Notes: generated by a model from the sequence alone, not told the origin. A stretch of 64,000 nt of DNA from Treponema saccharophilum DSM 2985 (GCF_000255555.1 NZ_AGRW01000049.1:1-64000); one strand, 5' to 3'; shown: positions 35,113 through 43,108, numbered from the stretch's first letter. Numbers and translations: made by a program.

Positions 35113-36696
35113 TCATTTTTTCATGAACAGCCTGACGGGAATCGCCATCCCGAGCTTTCCCGCGAACACGAACCCAAGATTCGTGTCGTATTGGGCGGAA
35201 AAAGAAAAACGCGCCCATCTCCAGCTCGCGCCCACCGCCACATCGACGAACGCGCTCGGATAAAGCCTCCCGAAGTGGGCGTGCGCGAAACTGTTGTTGA
35301 ACAGCATCCTCGACGCAAGCCCGAGCGAAAGTTCCGAAAACACGCTGAAACGGTGCTCGATGTTGTTGTAGACAAGCCCCATCCCGCCGTATCCGAAAAG
35401 CAAATAATCCGTCGGGGGCGCGATGCTGTTCCCGCCGACGAAATACGTGTACGGGAATTCCCCGCTCGGGCTTGCCTTCCCCGCACCGCCGCCGCAAAGC
35501 CAATATCCGGGATAGCGGAAATAATTCCTGTACGAGAAATCCACGCTCTCAGAAAAACCGTACCAGTCGGTCGACACGGACGAAAGCCCGAGCGACACGG
35601 AAAGCGCGTTTTCCGGGGTCAGCGCGTCAAGCTCGCTCCGCGGCGGCTCCTCGTCGGCATCATAGGCAGAAAGCGCGGAAACGTCAAAAACAACGACGCG
35701 CCCGTCAGAAAGGCTCGCCAAAAGCGCTGTTCCGTCCGGGCTGTACGCAAGTCCGCTCACGAGTACGCCGCTTCCAGAAAAAGCCTCGTTCAAAAGCACT
35801 TTCCCGTTTTTGACGAGGAACACCTTGAGCCGCCCGCTCCCGAGCCCCGCCGCGACCATTTTTCCCTTCGGCGAGAATGCGGCGGCGTTTCTGAATTCCC
35901 CAGAGTCATTGAGCGTCGCGATAACCGAATAATCGACTATCGAAGTCACAGTCAGCGCGTTCTTCGCGGCAACGCTGAGGAAAGAACGTCCGTCCGGAGA
36001 AAATGCCGGGCTTATGCCGGAATCTATCACCGTCTGGAATTCGCGCTCGACATTCCACGTACGCGCATCAAGGAGGCTCACGACGCCGCTCTCCGACGTG
36101 ACTATGAACCGCGACGAATTGCCGACAGCATCGACGGACACTATGGGCGACGCAAATTCCGCGTTCCGCCTCATCATGAACTGGTTCGTCTCCATCAGCC
36201 TGAAATATTCGTACAGATTCTTCCCGTCAATCGGAATAATCACGGAATAGCTGCTGTCGAAGAATGCCGCCCCCCGAACAGGCAAATCGGACGTCCCCTT
36301 TATGACAGTCGAGCTCTGGCTGTCGTCGAGACTCGTCACCGACACGGAATTGTCGCTCCAGACGGCTATGAGCCATTTCCCGTCACCGCTGAACCTCATC
36401 GAAAGGACGGAGCAGTCGCGTTGCTCCAGATTCCCGCCCGCCCCCGAAAGAGAGCCGTCACCACCGACGACAAAAGACATGACGGGCTCCCCGCCGTCCC
36501 CCGGAACGGACCACAGCCGCACATACCCGTCAATCGCCGCCGCAAAAAGCGACCCGTCAGGATTCCACGCGACAGCCGACGCGGAACGCTCCGCACGCGC
36601 GACGACACGGCTCCGGAACGATTTGGGCGAGCAACATGCAATAAGAATGAACAGAAAGATAAATGAAAATAGCGATATCCTGACTTTTCCGCGCAT
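35113..36696 (-). CDS. Seven-bladed beta-propeller lipoprotein with barrel-like C-terminus (527 aa)
   Basis: ATG 36696 is preferred to TTG 36711. Residues 1-21 are a lipoprotein signal with lipobox LIAC. Seven WD40/YVTN-like blades follow (about 25-345). Examples are VAWNPDGSLFAAAIDGYVRL, 'MRFSGDGKWLIAVWSDNSVSV', 'AFSPDGRSFLSVAAKNALTV', AFSPKGKMVAAGLGSGRLKV and AYSPDGTALLASLSDGRVVV. The last 160 residues are amphipathic strands (FSVFSELSLGLASRMLF, AFVDVAVGASWRWARFSFSA, LGMAIPVRLFMKK) resembling an outer-membrane or amphipathic beta domain. The propeller probably mediates protein binding at the outer membrane. It is transcribed from a good promoter at 36756-36784. Confidence 0.85.
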   Translation of the reverse strand: MRGKVRISLFSFIFLFILIACCSPKSFRSRVVARAERSASAVAWNPDGSLFAAAIDGYVRLWSVPGDGGEPVMSFVVGGDGSLSGAGGNLEQRDCSVLSMRFSGDGKWLIAVWSDNSVSVTSLDDSQSSTVIKGTSDLPVRGAAFFDSSYSVIIPIDGKNLYEYFRLMETNQFMMRRNAEFASPIVSVDAVGNSSRFIVTSESGVVSLLDARTWNVEREFQTVIDSGISPAFSPDGRSFLSVAAKNALTVTSIVDYSVIATLNDSGEFRNAAAFSPKGKMVAAGLGSGRLKVFLVKNGKVLLNEAFSGSGVLVSGLAYSPDGTALLASLSDGRVVVFDVSALSAYDADEEPPRSELDALTPENALSVSLGLSSVSTDWYGFSESVDFSYRNYFRYPGYWLCGGGAGKASPSGEFPYTYFVGGNSIAPPTDYLLFGYGGMGLVYNNIEHRFSVFSELSLGLASRMLFNNSFAHAHFGRLYPSAFVDVAVGASWRWARFSFSAQYDTNLGFVFAGKLGMAIPVRLFMKK

Positions 36697-36755
36697 CCTT
36701 GCACCACTCAAAACGACAAATGAAATCCCTTTCAGATAAAGTTCAATTTCGCTTC

Positions 36756-36784
36756 AATATAGCACAAAAAGAAATGGTTGTCAG
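36756..36784 (-). promoter_or_regulatory. Promoter of the propeller lipoprotein gene
   Basis: Minus-strand CTGACA (36784-36779) and TATATT (36761-36756) are separated by 17 nt. Each differs from consensus at one base. The predicted start near 36749 leaves a leader of about 53 nt. Confidence 0.75.
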
Positions 36785-36856
36785 AAAAAAAGCGCCATAA
36801 CGAAGGGTCATTTTATTGAAGGAAAACGGCGCTCATATGAAAAAAAATACGTGGAC

Positions 36857-36889
36857 AAAAAAAATCCCGGTTGCTTAACCGGGATTTTT
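36857..36889 (-). terminator. Bidirectional-looking terminator after the tRNA pair
   Basis: TCCCGGTT-GCTT-AACCGGGA (36865-36884) is flanked by eight A on the left and five T on the right. On the minus strand it lies 6 nt after tRNA-Glu and ends in eight T, so it terminates the tRNA operon. Confidence 0.9.
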
Positions 36890-36894
36890 AAGAG

Positions 36895-36967
36895 CGGTCC
36901 CTACGGGAGTTGAACCCATCTCTCCGCCTTGAGAGGGCGGCGAACTAAACCGATATTCGAAGGGACC
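36895..36967 (-). tRNA. tRNA-Glu (anticodon CTC)
   Basis: The minus strand folds as a cloverleaf. The acceptor stem is GGTCCCT with AGGGACC and discriminator G. The anticodon stem CCGCC/GGCGG closes the loop CTCTCAA, giving anticodon CTC (codon GAG). The T-arm is GGG-TTCAACT-CCC. CCA is not encoded. It lies 38 nt after tRNA-Gln. Confidence 0.92.
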
Positions 36968-37005
36968 AAAGTTTTCAAGGCTTCAAACTTTCGTTTTTCA
37001 ACCGA

Positions 37006-37078
37006 GTTCCCCAAGGAGGATTCGAACCCCCACAATCAGAACCAGAATCTGAGGTGCTACCATTACACAATCGGGGAA
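37006..37078 (-). tRNA. tRNA-Gln (anticodon CTG)
   Basis: The minus strand folds with acceptor TTCCCCG/TGGGGAA (last pair G-U), a D-arm containing TAATGGTA, anticodon stem CAGA/TCTG around the loop TTCTGGT (anticodon CTG, codon CAG), and T-arm GGGGG-TTCGAAT-CCTCC. The base after the acceptor stem is C, an unusual discriminator for a glutamine tRNA; CCA is not encoded. First gene of the two-tRNA transcript. Confidence 0.9.
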
Positions 37079-37095
37079 TAAGGAACTTTATTTTT

Positions 37096-37123
37096 ATCAA
37101 GCTCGCTAGCAGCGTTGCTTGAT
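37096..37123 (-). other. 5' stem-loop in the tRNA precursor
   Basis: ATCAAGC (37096-37102) pairs with GCTTGAT (37117-37123), with an inner CGCT/AGCG helix. It begins at the predicted transcription start and ends 17 nt before tRNA-Gln, so the primary transcript would start with this hairpin. Confidence 0.6.
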
Positions 37124-37130
37124 GTATGAG

Positions 37131-37159
37131 AATATACATGATAACTTTTTTTTCGTCAA
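37131..37159 (-). promoter_or_regulatory. Promoter of the tRNA-Gln/tRNA-Glu operon
   Basis: Minus-strand TTGACG (37159-37154) and TATATT (37136-37131) are spaced by 17 nt, with an A-rich spacer. Both hexamers have five of six consensus bases. The rest of the AT-rich stretch up to 37298 holds the divergent ferredoxin leader. Confidence 0.8.
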
Positions 37160-37298
37160 CACCTTTTTGAAAAAAAATTATTTTTTTTCATTTTTTTTGT
37201 TAGCACAATCTAATTCGCTTTTGTCCTTGGGCAAAATATCTTGTTTTTGGAAAAATCTGATGATACAGTTACGGAAACCATTTAAGAGAGGTACTAAC

Positions 37299-37472
37299 AT
37301 GGCATACAAAATCGATGCAGGCACATGCGTGAACTGCGGAACGTGCGAACCCGACTGCCCGGTCGGAGCAATCTCAGAGAACGGCGGACACCGCGAAATC
37401 GATGCGACAAAGTGCATCAGCTGCGGAACGTGCGCTTCTGAATGCCCGGCAACGGCAATCTCAGAGGCATAA
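37299..37472 (+). CDS. Two-cluster [4Fe-4S] ferredoxin (57 aa)
   Basis: Clostridial-type 2[4Fe-4S] ferredoxin for low-potential electron transfer in anaerobic metabolism. Two CxxCxxCxxxCP motifs are complete: Cys10, 13, 16, 20 and Cys39, 42, 45, 49. ATG 37299 has GAGAGG 8 nt upstream; the longer open frame that begins at 37119 is AT-rich leader. It is monocistronic, ending in a strong terminator, and points to an anaerobic host. Confidence 0.96.
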   Translation: MAYKIDAGTCVNCGTCEPDCPVGAISENGGHREIDATKCISCGTCASECPATAISEA

Positions 37473-37491
37473 GGGAACACTCCCGAATGCG

Positions 37492-37537
37492 AAAAGCCCC
37501 TGCACAGCGGAATACAGCCGCGCAGGGGCTTTTTTTT
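37492..37537 (+). terminator. Terminator of the ferredoxin gene
   Basis: AAAAGCCCCTGC (37492-37503) pairs with GCAGGGGCTTTT (37522-37533), followed by more T. It starts 20 nt after the stop codon. Confidence 0.92.
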
Positions 37538-37635
37538 GCCCGGACGGAACAAAAGGAGCCGCGCACGGGACGGCTTTTTAAAGTGCGCTTCAGCAAGGCT
37601 TTTTTTTTGCCGCACGATACATTACACTTTTCCGC

Positions 37636-39027
37636 ATGATAAAAAGGATTGCAGAAGGATACGGAAAAATGCTCGGCGCGGCGGCAAAAATCATCGCGCT
37701 TCTTTCGGTGTGCGCGCTGCTCGGTCTTGCGATAGTCTTCCCGCTGTGGAAATTCGCCACGAGCGCGCCCCAGGCCTACACCGCGGCAGTTCTCGCGCTC
37801 ATGGCGGCGGCTGCTGCGGTCGTCTGCGCGAGGCGGATAAAATCGGCTGGAATACGGAAATTCCTCAAAGGGCTTTTGCGGATTGCGGTAATCCTCTGCG
37901 GAGCGGCGGCGGCGATTGCGCTCGTAATCGCGGGAAAACGGATTGCAGCCATCCCGGTCGCCGCGGCTGCGGTCGTCCTCTACGGGATAATCTCATTCGG
38001 CGGCGGAAAAACGGGGAAGAAGACCGGGAAGATGACCGCCATAACGATTATCGCGGCAGCCTCGGCAGGCTTCCCGCTGTTCGGCGACGCGGCGGGATTT
38101 CCCTCGGCGGACGAGATGTTCAGATTCGTGACGACGGGCGAGATGATTCGGATAATGAACGCGAAGTACACCGCGCCAAACCCGAAGGCGGACGAGGAGA
38201 CGAAAAGCCGCATGAAGGCGGAGAACGAAGTCTTCCAGAAATACGAGAAAAAGCGCGAGAAGGCGGAGCGGGCGCAGCGGCGGAACGAGAACCCCGCGCT
38301 GGAATTCTACCTTTACAAAATAAAGAAATCGGACGTGGAGAAAGGAAAAGGATTCACGCAGCTCGCGGCAAGCCTCGACCAGAGGCAGGGAACGCTCGCG
38401 ACGGTCAACGGCATCGAGTGCTCCGACGACATATCGGAGGGGATGGATTTGGTACTTCCCGTGTCGCAGGGGCTTTTCGTCCCGTTCGAGCCGCGGAACG
38501 AGCTTGAGATTCTCATCGCGCAGGAACTTTCGACGCAGCCGCAGGAAGGTTCCGTCAACGTGGACATAAACGGAAGGAAATACAAGTTCTTCCCCGGGAA
38601 AAGCTTCTCGGGAACGGCAGTCGCGTTCTTCCACGACAAGGGGATGCAGCTGCCGCTCAGCCGGAAAGTCCTGACATCCCCCTTCGGCTACCGGACAAGC
38701 CCCATTTCCGGGGAATGGAAATTCCACGCGGGGATAGACCTCGCCGCCCCGGTCGGCACGGACGTGATGGCGTGCAAGGGAGGAACCGTCGCGGGCATCG
38801 GCCAGATGAATTCCGTCTACGGGAATTTCATAACGATTGACCACGGCGGCGGAAAGACAAGCGTCTACGCGCACCTGTCGAAGATGTCGGTCGGAAAGGG
38901 CGACAAGGTCACGCGCGGGCAGAAAATCGGGGAAGTCGGGACGACGGGGATGAGCACGGGGCCCCACCTCCATTTCGAAATCCGGGAGAACGGAAATCCA
39001 TCCGACCCTGGAAAATTCATAAAGTAG
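37636..39027 (+). CDS. Membrane-domain/LysM/M23 metallopeptidase fusion (463 aa)
   Basis: Three parts are seen. Residues 1-125 hold four hydrophobic helices with basic connectors (ARRIKSAGIRKFLK). A second signal-like hydrophobic stretch lies at 133-152 (MTAITIIAAASAGFPLFGDA). Residues about 225-283 form a LysM-like domain (YKIKKSDVEKGKGFTQLAAS to NGIECSDDISEGMDLVLP), and 345-460 are an M23 (LytM) domain with the zinc ligands His364 and Asp368 (FHAGIDLA) and His446 (HLHFEIR), so it should cut peptidoglycan cross-links. An internal ATG at 38032 preceded by GGGAAG could start a separate peptidase. No clear ribosome-binding site precedes ATG 37636; ATG 37669 is an alternative. Confidence 0.88.
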   Translation: MIKRIAEGYGKMLGAAAKIIALLSVCALLGLAIVFPLWKFATSAPQAYTAAVLALMAAAAAVVCARRIKSAGIRKFLKGLLRIAVILCGAAAAIALVIAGKRIAAIPVAAAAVVLYGIISFGGGKTGKKTGKMTAITIIAAASAGFPLFGDAAGFPSADEMFRFVTTGEMIRIMNAKYTAPNPKADEETKSRMKAENEVFQKYEKKREKAERAQRRNENPALEFYLYKIKKSDVEKGKGFTQLAASLDQRQGTLATVNGIECSDDISEGMDLVLPVSQGLFVPFEPRNELEILIAQELSTQPQEGSVNVDINGRKYKFFPGKSFSGTAVAFFHDKGMQLPLSRKVLTSPFGYRTSPISGEWKFHAGIDLAAPVGTDVMACKGGTVAGIGQMNSVYGNFITIDHGGGKTSVYAHLSKMSVGKGDKVTRGQKIGEVGTTGMSTGPHLHFEIRENGNPSDPGKFIK

Positions 39028-39057
39028 CGCGGGCTGCGGGGACACAAGGAAGTGCCG

Positions 39058-40107
39058 ATGGAACGTTTTTCAAAAGCAGTCAAGGCGGCGGCATTCGCGG
39101 CGCTGGCGGCGGTTGCCGTGCACGCGGAGAATTTCAAGGTCGGGGAAATCCGCGAGCTGAAGCTTGCGGAGGCAGAGTCGACGGCGACGGTGAGCGCGGG
39201 CGTGAACGACGCGCTCCGCATAAGGCTTCCGGACGACATGACCTACGTCTGCGGCATCGAGCTCAACATGAGGATTCCCGAGACAATCGCGGCGTGGAGG
39301 GATTCGGTGGCGTACTCGCTCTACGAGGACGTGGCGCGGCAGAAGGGAAGCTCCGAGCTGAAGGGCAGGCGGCTGTCGTTCGCGACGATACCCGGGCGGC
39401 TGTCGCTGAACGTGTACGTCCCTCTGACGGACGAATTCAACATAAAGGACAACCCCTACTCCGAGCGGATTCCCGTCATGCCGAAGATAATCGACAACTC
39501 GGTGTTCTTCCGCTTCCAGCTCGTCATGGAGGACGTTCCCGAGACGTTTGCCGGGGCGATGATGGACGTGACGGCAAAGGCAGTCCTCATCGACAAGGGC
39601 ACGCTGAGCCTCACGGTCGAGCCGGCGAAGCAGACCGACCTTCCCGTCCTGCGGTCGCAAGGGGACGGAAGCAAATCCGAGAAGAAGAACGCCAAGGCGA
39701 AGCCGAAGGACGGGAAGAAATTCACCGTGTACATAGACGACAAGCCGATAACGTCGTTCCGCAACGTCCTCCTGGACACGGGAGAGCACCACGCCTCGAT
39801 AGTAAGCGACTCGTACAGGAACGAGCTGCGGACATTCGTAATCGACAAGGCGAGGACGACGAACCTTTCGGTGGAGCTCCGCGGAATCGAGCCGACGCTG
39901 ATATTCGTGTGCCCGGTGAACACGCAGATATTCTTCGACGAGAAGCAAATCGAGAACCCCAAGACGGCGTTCATAATCGAGCCGGGCGAGCATTCCGTGA
40001 AGATGGTCGTCGGCGACTACGAGATTGTGAAGACGATTTCCGCCGTCAACGGGCGCTCGTATACGATGAGCCTGGACATAGATGCGAGCATATACGAGGA
40101 GAAATAG
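39058..40107 (+). CDS. Secreted PEGA-like protein, unknown function (349 aa)
   Basis: ATG 39058 has AAGGAAG 5 nt upstream; a GTG 6 nt earlier overlaps that site. Residues 1-24 are a signal peptide. The N-terminal domain is beta-rich (LRIRLPDDMTYVCGIELNMR). A Lys-rich linker (about 205-222) precedes two tandem domains of PEGA type: FTVYIDDKPITSFRNVLLDT with GEHHASIVSDSY, and PTLIFVCPVNTQIFFDEKQI with 'IIEPGEHSVKMVVGDYEI'. Such domains are common in envelope proteins that contact peptidoglycan or ligands. It follows the M23 peptidase by 30 nt and is probably co-transcribed. Confidence 0.8.
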   Translation: MERFSKAVKAAAFAALAAVAVHAENFKVGEIRELKLAEAESTATVSAGVNDALRIRLPDDMTYVCGIELNMRIPETIAAWRDSVAYSLYEDVARQKGSSELKGRRLSFATIPGRLSLNVYVPLTDEFNIKDNPYSERIPVMPKIIDNSVFFRFQLVMEDVPETFAGAMMDVTAKAVLIDKGTLSLTVEPAKQTDLPVLRSQGDGSKSEKKNAKAKPKDGKKFTVYIDDKPITSFRNVLLDTGEHHASIVSDSYRNELRTFVIDKARTTNLSVELRGIEPTLIFVCPVNTQIFFDEKQIENPKTAFIIEPGEHSVKMVVGDYEIVKTISAVNGRSYTMSLDIDASIYEEK

Positions 40108-40181
40108 CCGCCTTTCAATCAGGATTTCCGGATGTCCAAAATCTCTAAAGATTTCACCGCACCGCGACGACAATATAAAAG

Positions 40182-40264
40182 TCAGGCAATCAACAATCCC
40201 CTCCCACCCATTGATGCCTGATGCCTTGGAAAAAGGCTCGGCCGACTGCGAAGTCGGCTTTTTT
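40182..40264 (+). terminator. Inverted repeat and terminator after the PEGA-like gene
   Basis: TCAGGCAATCAA (40182-40193) pairs with TTGATGCCTGA (40211-40221) with one bulged A. Twenty bases later GCCGACT-GCGA-AGTCGGC (40241-40258) is followed by TTTTTTATTTTT, a strong Rho-independent terminator for the M23 transcript. Confidence 0.85.
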
Positions 40265-40360
40265 ATTTTTCCATGCACGCTCAGCAGCTCTATAGATGGC
40301 GTCCGCCATTAGAACCATGCCCCTCAAAAAACCGACAGAGTCTTGCAGATAGCGGCGTCA

Positions 40361-40379
40361 TTCCGAACTTGTTTCGGAA
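40361..40379. repeat. Short palindromic repeat (TTCCGAA-N5-TTCGGAA)
   Basis: A perfect 7-bp inverted repeat inside the phrase CGTCATTCCGAACTTGTTTC, followed by GGAATCCATG. This wording recurs as an interspersed palindrome in several bacterial genomes (from general knowledge), so it may be a REP-like element; only one copy is in the window. It sits in the 460-nt gene-free spacer 40108-40567. Confidence 0.5.
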
Positions 40380-40390
40380 TCCATGCACAA

Positions 40391-40523
40391 ACGCCCGCTC
40401 CGACCAACAACAGCTAACGAGCGTTAATGGTCAAGCGGGCTCCACAGGGAAGGCACGCACCGCGTGCCGCCAACGCCCGCTCCAACCAGCAAGCGCATAA
40501 CGCGAGCCAATGGTCAAGCGGGC
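40391..40523. repeat. Two imperfect 50-bp direct repeats with internal hairpins
   Basis: Bases 40391-40440 and 40473-40523 share both ends (ACGCCCGCTCC and TGGTCAAGCGGGC) with a variable middle. In each copy CCCGCT pairs with AGCGGG and ACCA with TGGT, so each can form a hairpin. Between them lies GGCACGC-ACC-GCGTGCC (40452-40468). The second copy ends 9 nt before the -35 box of the PBP gene. Confidence 0.75.
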
Positions 40524-40532
40524 GCGGGCGCG

Positions 40533-40561
40533 TTGACACAAAAAATCGGATTTCGTATTCT
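40533..40561 (+). promoter_or_regulatory. Promoter of the class A PBP gene
   Basis: TTGACA (40533-40538), 17-nt spacer, TATTCT (40556-40561). Exactly 6 nt (TTAGAA) separate the -10 from ATG 40568, and no ribosome-binding site is present. Both hexamers and both spacings are the same as in the Cas2-like promoter at 16153-16181. Confidence 0.8.
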
Positions 40562-40567
40562 TTAGAA

Positions 40568-43108
40568 ATGAGCAGAATCAAAGCGTCCACGGCGGTCCTG
40601 ATGGCAGGGCTTTTTTTATTCTCCGCAATTGTCGGAGCCGCACTCGGAGTTGCGCTCTCGCAGACGAAATACGTAATAGACAACGAGAATTTCACGGAAT
40701 TCACGACGGCGCTTCCGACGAAGCTCCTCGACATAAACGGCGAGCTCATAACGGAATTCGCGAGCGAGGAGAAAAGGGACATAATCAGCATAAAAAAACT
40801 CCCGCAGCAGATGATTGACGCGCTCATAGCGCGCGAGGACAAACGGTTCTACAAGCACGAGGGCTTCAGCCTGCTCGCGCTGTTCCGCGCCGTGTTCGGG
40901 AAGCTGACGGGGCACAGCATGGGCGGCGGCTCGACGCTGACGCAGCAAATCGCTGGAACGCTCTACTGCGACCGCTCCGACATGTCAATACACAGGAAGC
41001 TCGACGAGCTCTGGTGGGCGGTGCAGATGGAAAGGCGGTACACGAAGGACGAGATTCTCGAGCTGTACCTCAACAAGATTTATTTCGGCGCGGGAACGTA
41101 TGGCGTAAGCGCGGCGAGCAAATACTACTTCGGGCACGACGCAACCGAAATAACGCCGGCGGAGGCAGCCATCCTCGTCATCCAGCTGTCGAATCCCGCC
41201 CTCATGAACCCGTTCGACTACCCGAACAGGGCGATGGACAGGCAGCGGGACGTCCTGAACAAGATGGTCGAGCACAAATTCATAACGAAGGAAGACGCGG
41301 ACGAGTCGTTCGAGGAGTATTGGGCGACGTTCGACTACTCAAGGACGAGCGCGGCGGCGACATTCACCCACGACGACAAGGCGCCGTGGTTCAGCGAGTA
41401 CGTGAGGCGCGAGCTTGGCAAGATGATTTACGGAACAAACGACATCTACACGTCCGGCTTCACGGTGAACACCACGCTCAACCTCAAGAACCAGATTGCG
41501 GCACAGGACACGATGGAGAAATACATCGCCATCGCGAACAGGAGCTACCAGCGCTCCTCTAATTCACGGAAAAACCAGGCGTTCAAGATTTACACCCCGA
41601 TATCGGAGATGCTCTCTCTTCTCTACGGGCTGAGCGGAATCAAGGTGTCGGAGCAGAGGCAGGAGACAATCGCGCTGTCGACGTACACGAACACGATAAA
41701 CCCCGTAATCGACGTGATGAGCCTCATGTTCGGGATGGACACGCTCAAGCTCGGCATCGTCAACCGCTCAAACGCGGTGGCGAAATCGAACATAGGAAAG
41801 ACGACGATAGAAGGAACGCTCGTCGCGCTCGAGAACAACACCGGATACATAACGGCGCTCGTCGGCGGAAGCAAATTCGACAGCGAAAACCAGTACATAC
41901 GCGCGATTCAGGCGAGAATACAGCCCGGCTCGTCGTTCAAGCCGCTCTACTACAGCGCGGCAATCGACTCGCTGAAATACACGCCGAGCACGATAATCTC
42001 CGACACGCCGATTGTATTCCACACCGCAGACGGAAAGCCGTACATCCCGCAGAACTTCCGCGGCGAATGGAAGGGCGACGTCGAGCTGTGGTACGCGCTC
42101 GCGCATTCGATGAACATCCCGTCGGTGAAAATCCTCGACGGAATCGGGTTCGACGCCGCAATCGAACGGGCTGTCGCGCTGCTCGGAATCTCCGACGAAG
42201 AGCTTCCATCGAGGGCGTTCGTCCCCGGCTATCCGCTCGGGCTCGGCGTCTGCTCCGTCCGCCCGATAGAGAACGCGCGCGCATACGCGATATTCGCGAA
42301 CGGGGGAAAAGAAGTCACCCCGATTGCCATCAGGAACGTCCAGGACAGGAACGGGAACATATTCCTGAACCCTGAGCACGACGTCCGCGCGGCGCAGCAG
42401 GCAAAGGGAGCCGCGGCGCAGATAATATCGCCTCAGACGGCATACGTCATGACGCAGCTTCTGCAGAACACGGTCAAATCGGGATCGCTCGCCTCCCCCA
42501 CCGCCAACGGAACGAAATTGCGGTACACGGACGCGAAAGGGAAAAAATACACGATACCCGCGGCAGGAAAAACGGGAACGACGCAGAACTGGGCAGACGC
42601 ATGGACGCTTGCATATACGCCCTACTACACGGCGGCAGTCTGGTTCGGGTTCGACAAACCGGGGCAGTCGCTCGGACTTGAGCTTACGGGCTCGACGCTC
42701 GCAGGGCCGGCATGGACTGAATTCATGAGAAAAGCGCACGAAGGTCTTCCCTACAAGGATTTCGCGCGCCCGGCAACAGGTGTCGTTCAGGCGACGGTCT
42801 GCTCCGTAAGCGGAAAGCTTCCGACGGAGGAATGCGGAAACCACAAAATTTCGCTGTGGTTCCTCTCCGGAACGCAGCCGACGGAGCACTGCGAATACCA
42901 TTCGTCGACATCCGCGCCGAGGACGCTCGCGGTGTCGCGGCTCGAACAGGAGCTTTTCGGGGCAGGTTTTGCGAGCGACCTTCTCATCACCGACGACGCG
43001 CCTCTTTCGTTCAACTTGGACGACGAAGATACAGAGCAGAACAGCGGAAATTCCGCCTTCGACTTCGACTCGGCAGAATCAATCGACAGGAATTTCCTTC
43101 TGGACTAG
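40568..43108 (+). CDS. mrcA: Class A penicillin-binding protein (PBP1A type)
   Basis: Bifunctional peptidoglycan synthase of 846 aa. A membrane anchor (about 7-30) is followed by a glycosyltransferase domain with the catalytic EDKRFYKHEG motif (written REDKRFYKHEGFSLLALFRA), GGSTLTQQIAGTLY, and 'RRYTKDEILELYLNKIYFG'. The transpeptidase domain has S-x-x-K in PGSSFKPLYYSAAID, S-x-N in AHSMNIPSVKI, and K-T-G in AGKTGTTQNWADAW. A Cys/His-containing tail follows. A stretch between the domains (around 340-400) is Ser/Lys-rich. ATG 40568 matches the family start and lies at the predicted transcription start. Confidence 0.95.
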   Translation: MSRIKASTAVLMAGLFLFSAIVGAALGVALSQTKYVIDNENFTEFTTALPTKLLDINGELITEFASEEKRDIISIKKLPQQMIDALIAREDKRFYKHEGFSLLALFRAVFGKLTGHSMGGGSTLTQQIAGTLYCDRSDMSIHRKLDELWWAVQMERRYTKDEILELYLNKIYFGAGTYGVSAASKYYFGHDATEITPAEAAILVIQLSNPALMNPFDYPNRAMDRQRDVLNKMVEHKFITKEDADESFEEYWATFDYSRTSAAATFTHDDKAPWFSEYVRRELGKMIYGTNDIYTSGFTVNTTLNLKNQIAAQDTMEKYIAIANRSYQRSSNSRKNQAFKIYTPISEMLSLLYGLSGIKVSEQRQETIALSTYTNTINPVIDVMSLMFGMDTLKLGIVNRSNAVAKSNIGKTTIEGTLVALENNTGYITALVGGSKFDSENQYIRAIQARIQPGSSFKPLYYSAAIDSLKYTPSTIISDTPIVFHTADGKPYIPQNFRGEWKGDVELWYALAHSMNIPSVKILDGIGFDAAIERAVALLGISDEELPSRAFVPGYPLGLGVCSVRPIENARAYAIFANGGKEVTPIAIRNVQDRNGNIFLNPEHDVRAAQQAKGAAAQIISPQTAYVMTQLLQNTVKSGSLASPTANGTKLRYTDAKGKKYTIPAAGKTGTTQNWADAWTLAYTPYYTAAVWFGFDKPGQSLGLELTGSTLAGPAWTEFMRKAHEGLPYKDFARPATGVVQATVCSVSGKLPTEECGNHKISLWFLSGTQPTEHCEYHSSTSAPRTLAVSRLEQELFGAGFASDLLITDDAPLSFNLDDEDTEQNSGNSAFDFDSAESIDRNFLLD

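Noticed and set aside
36785-36835. AGCGCC/GGCGCT inverted repeat as an additional terminator
   Set aside because: The loop is long (over 30 nt), only 6 bp pair, and no T-run follows.
40391-40523. CRISPR-like array
   Set aside because: Only two imperfect 50-bp copies, with the variation in the middle of the repeat instead of unique spacers.
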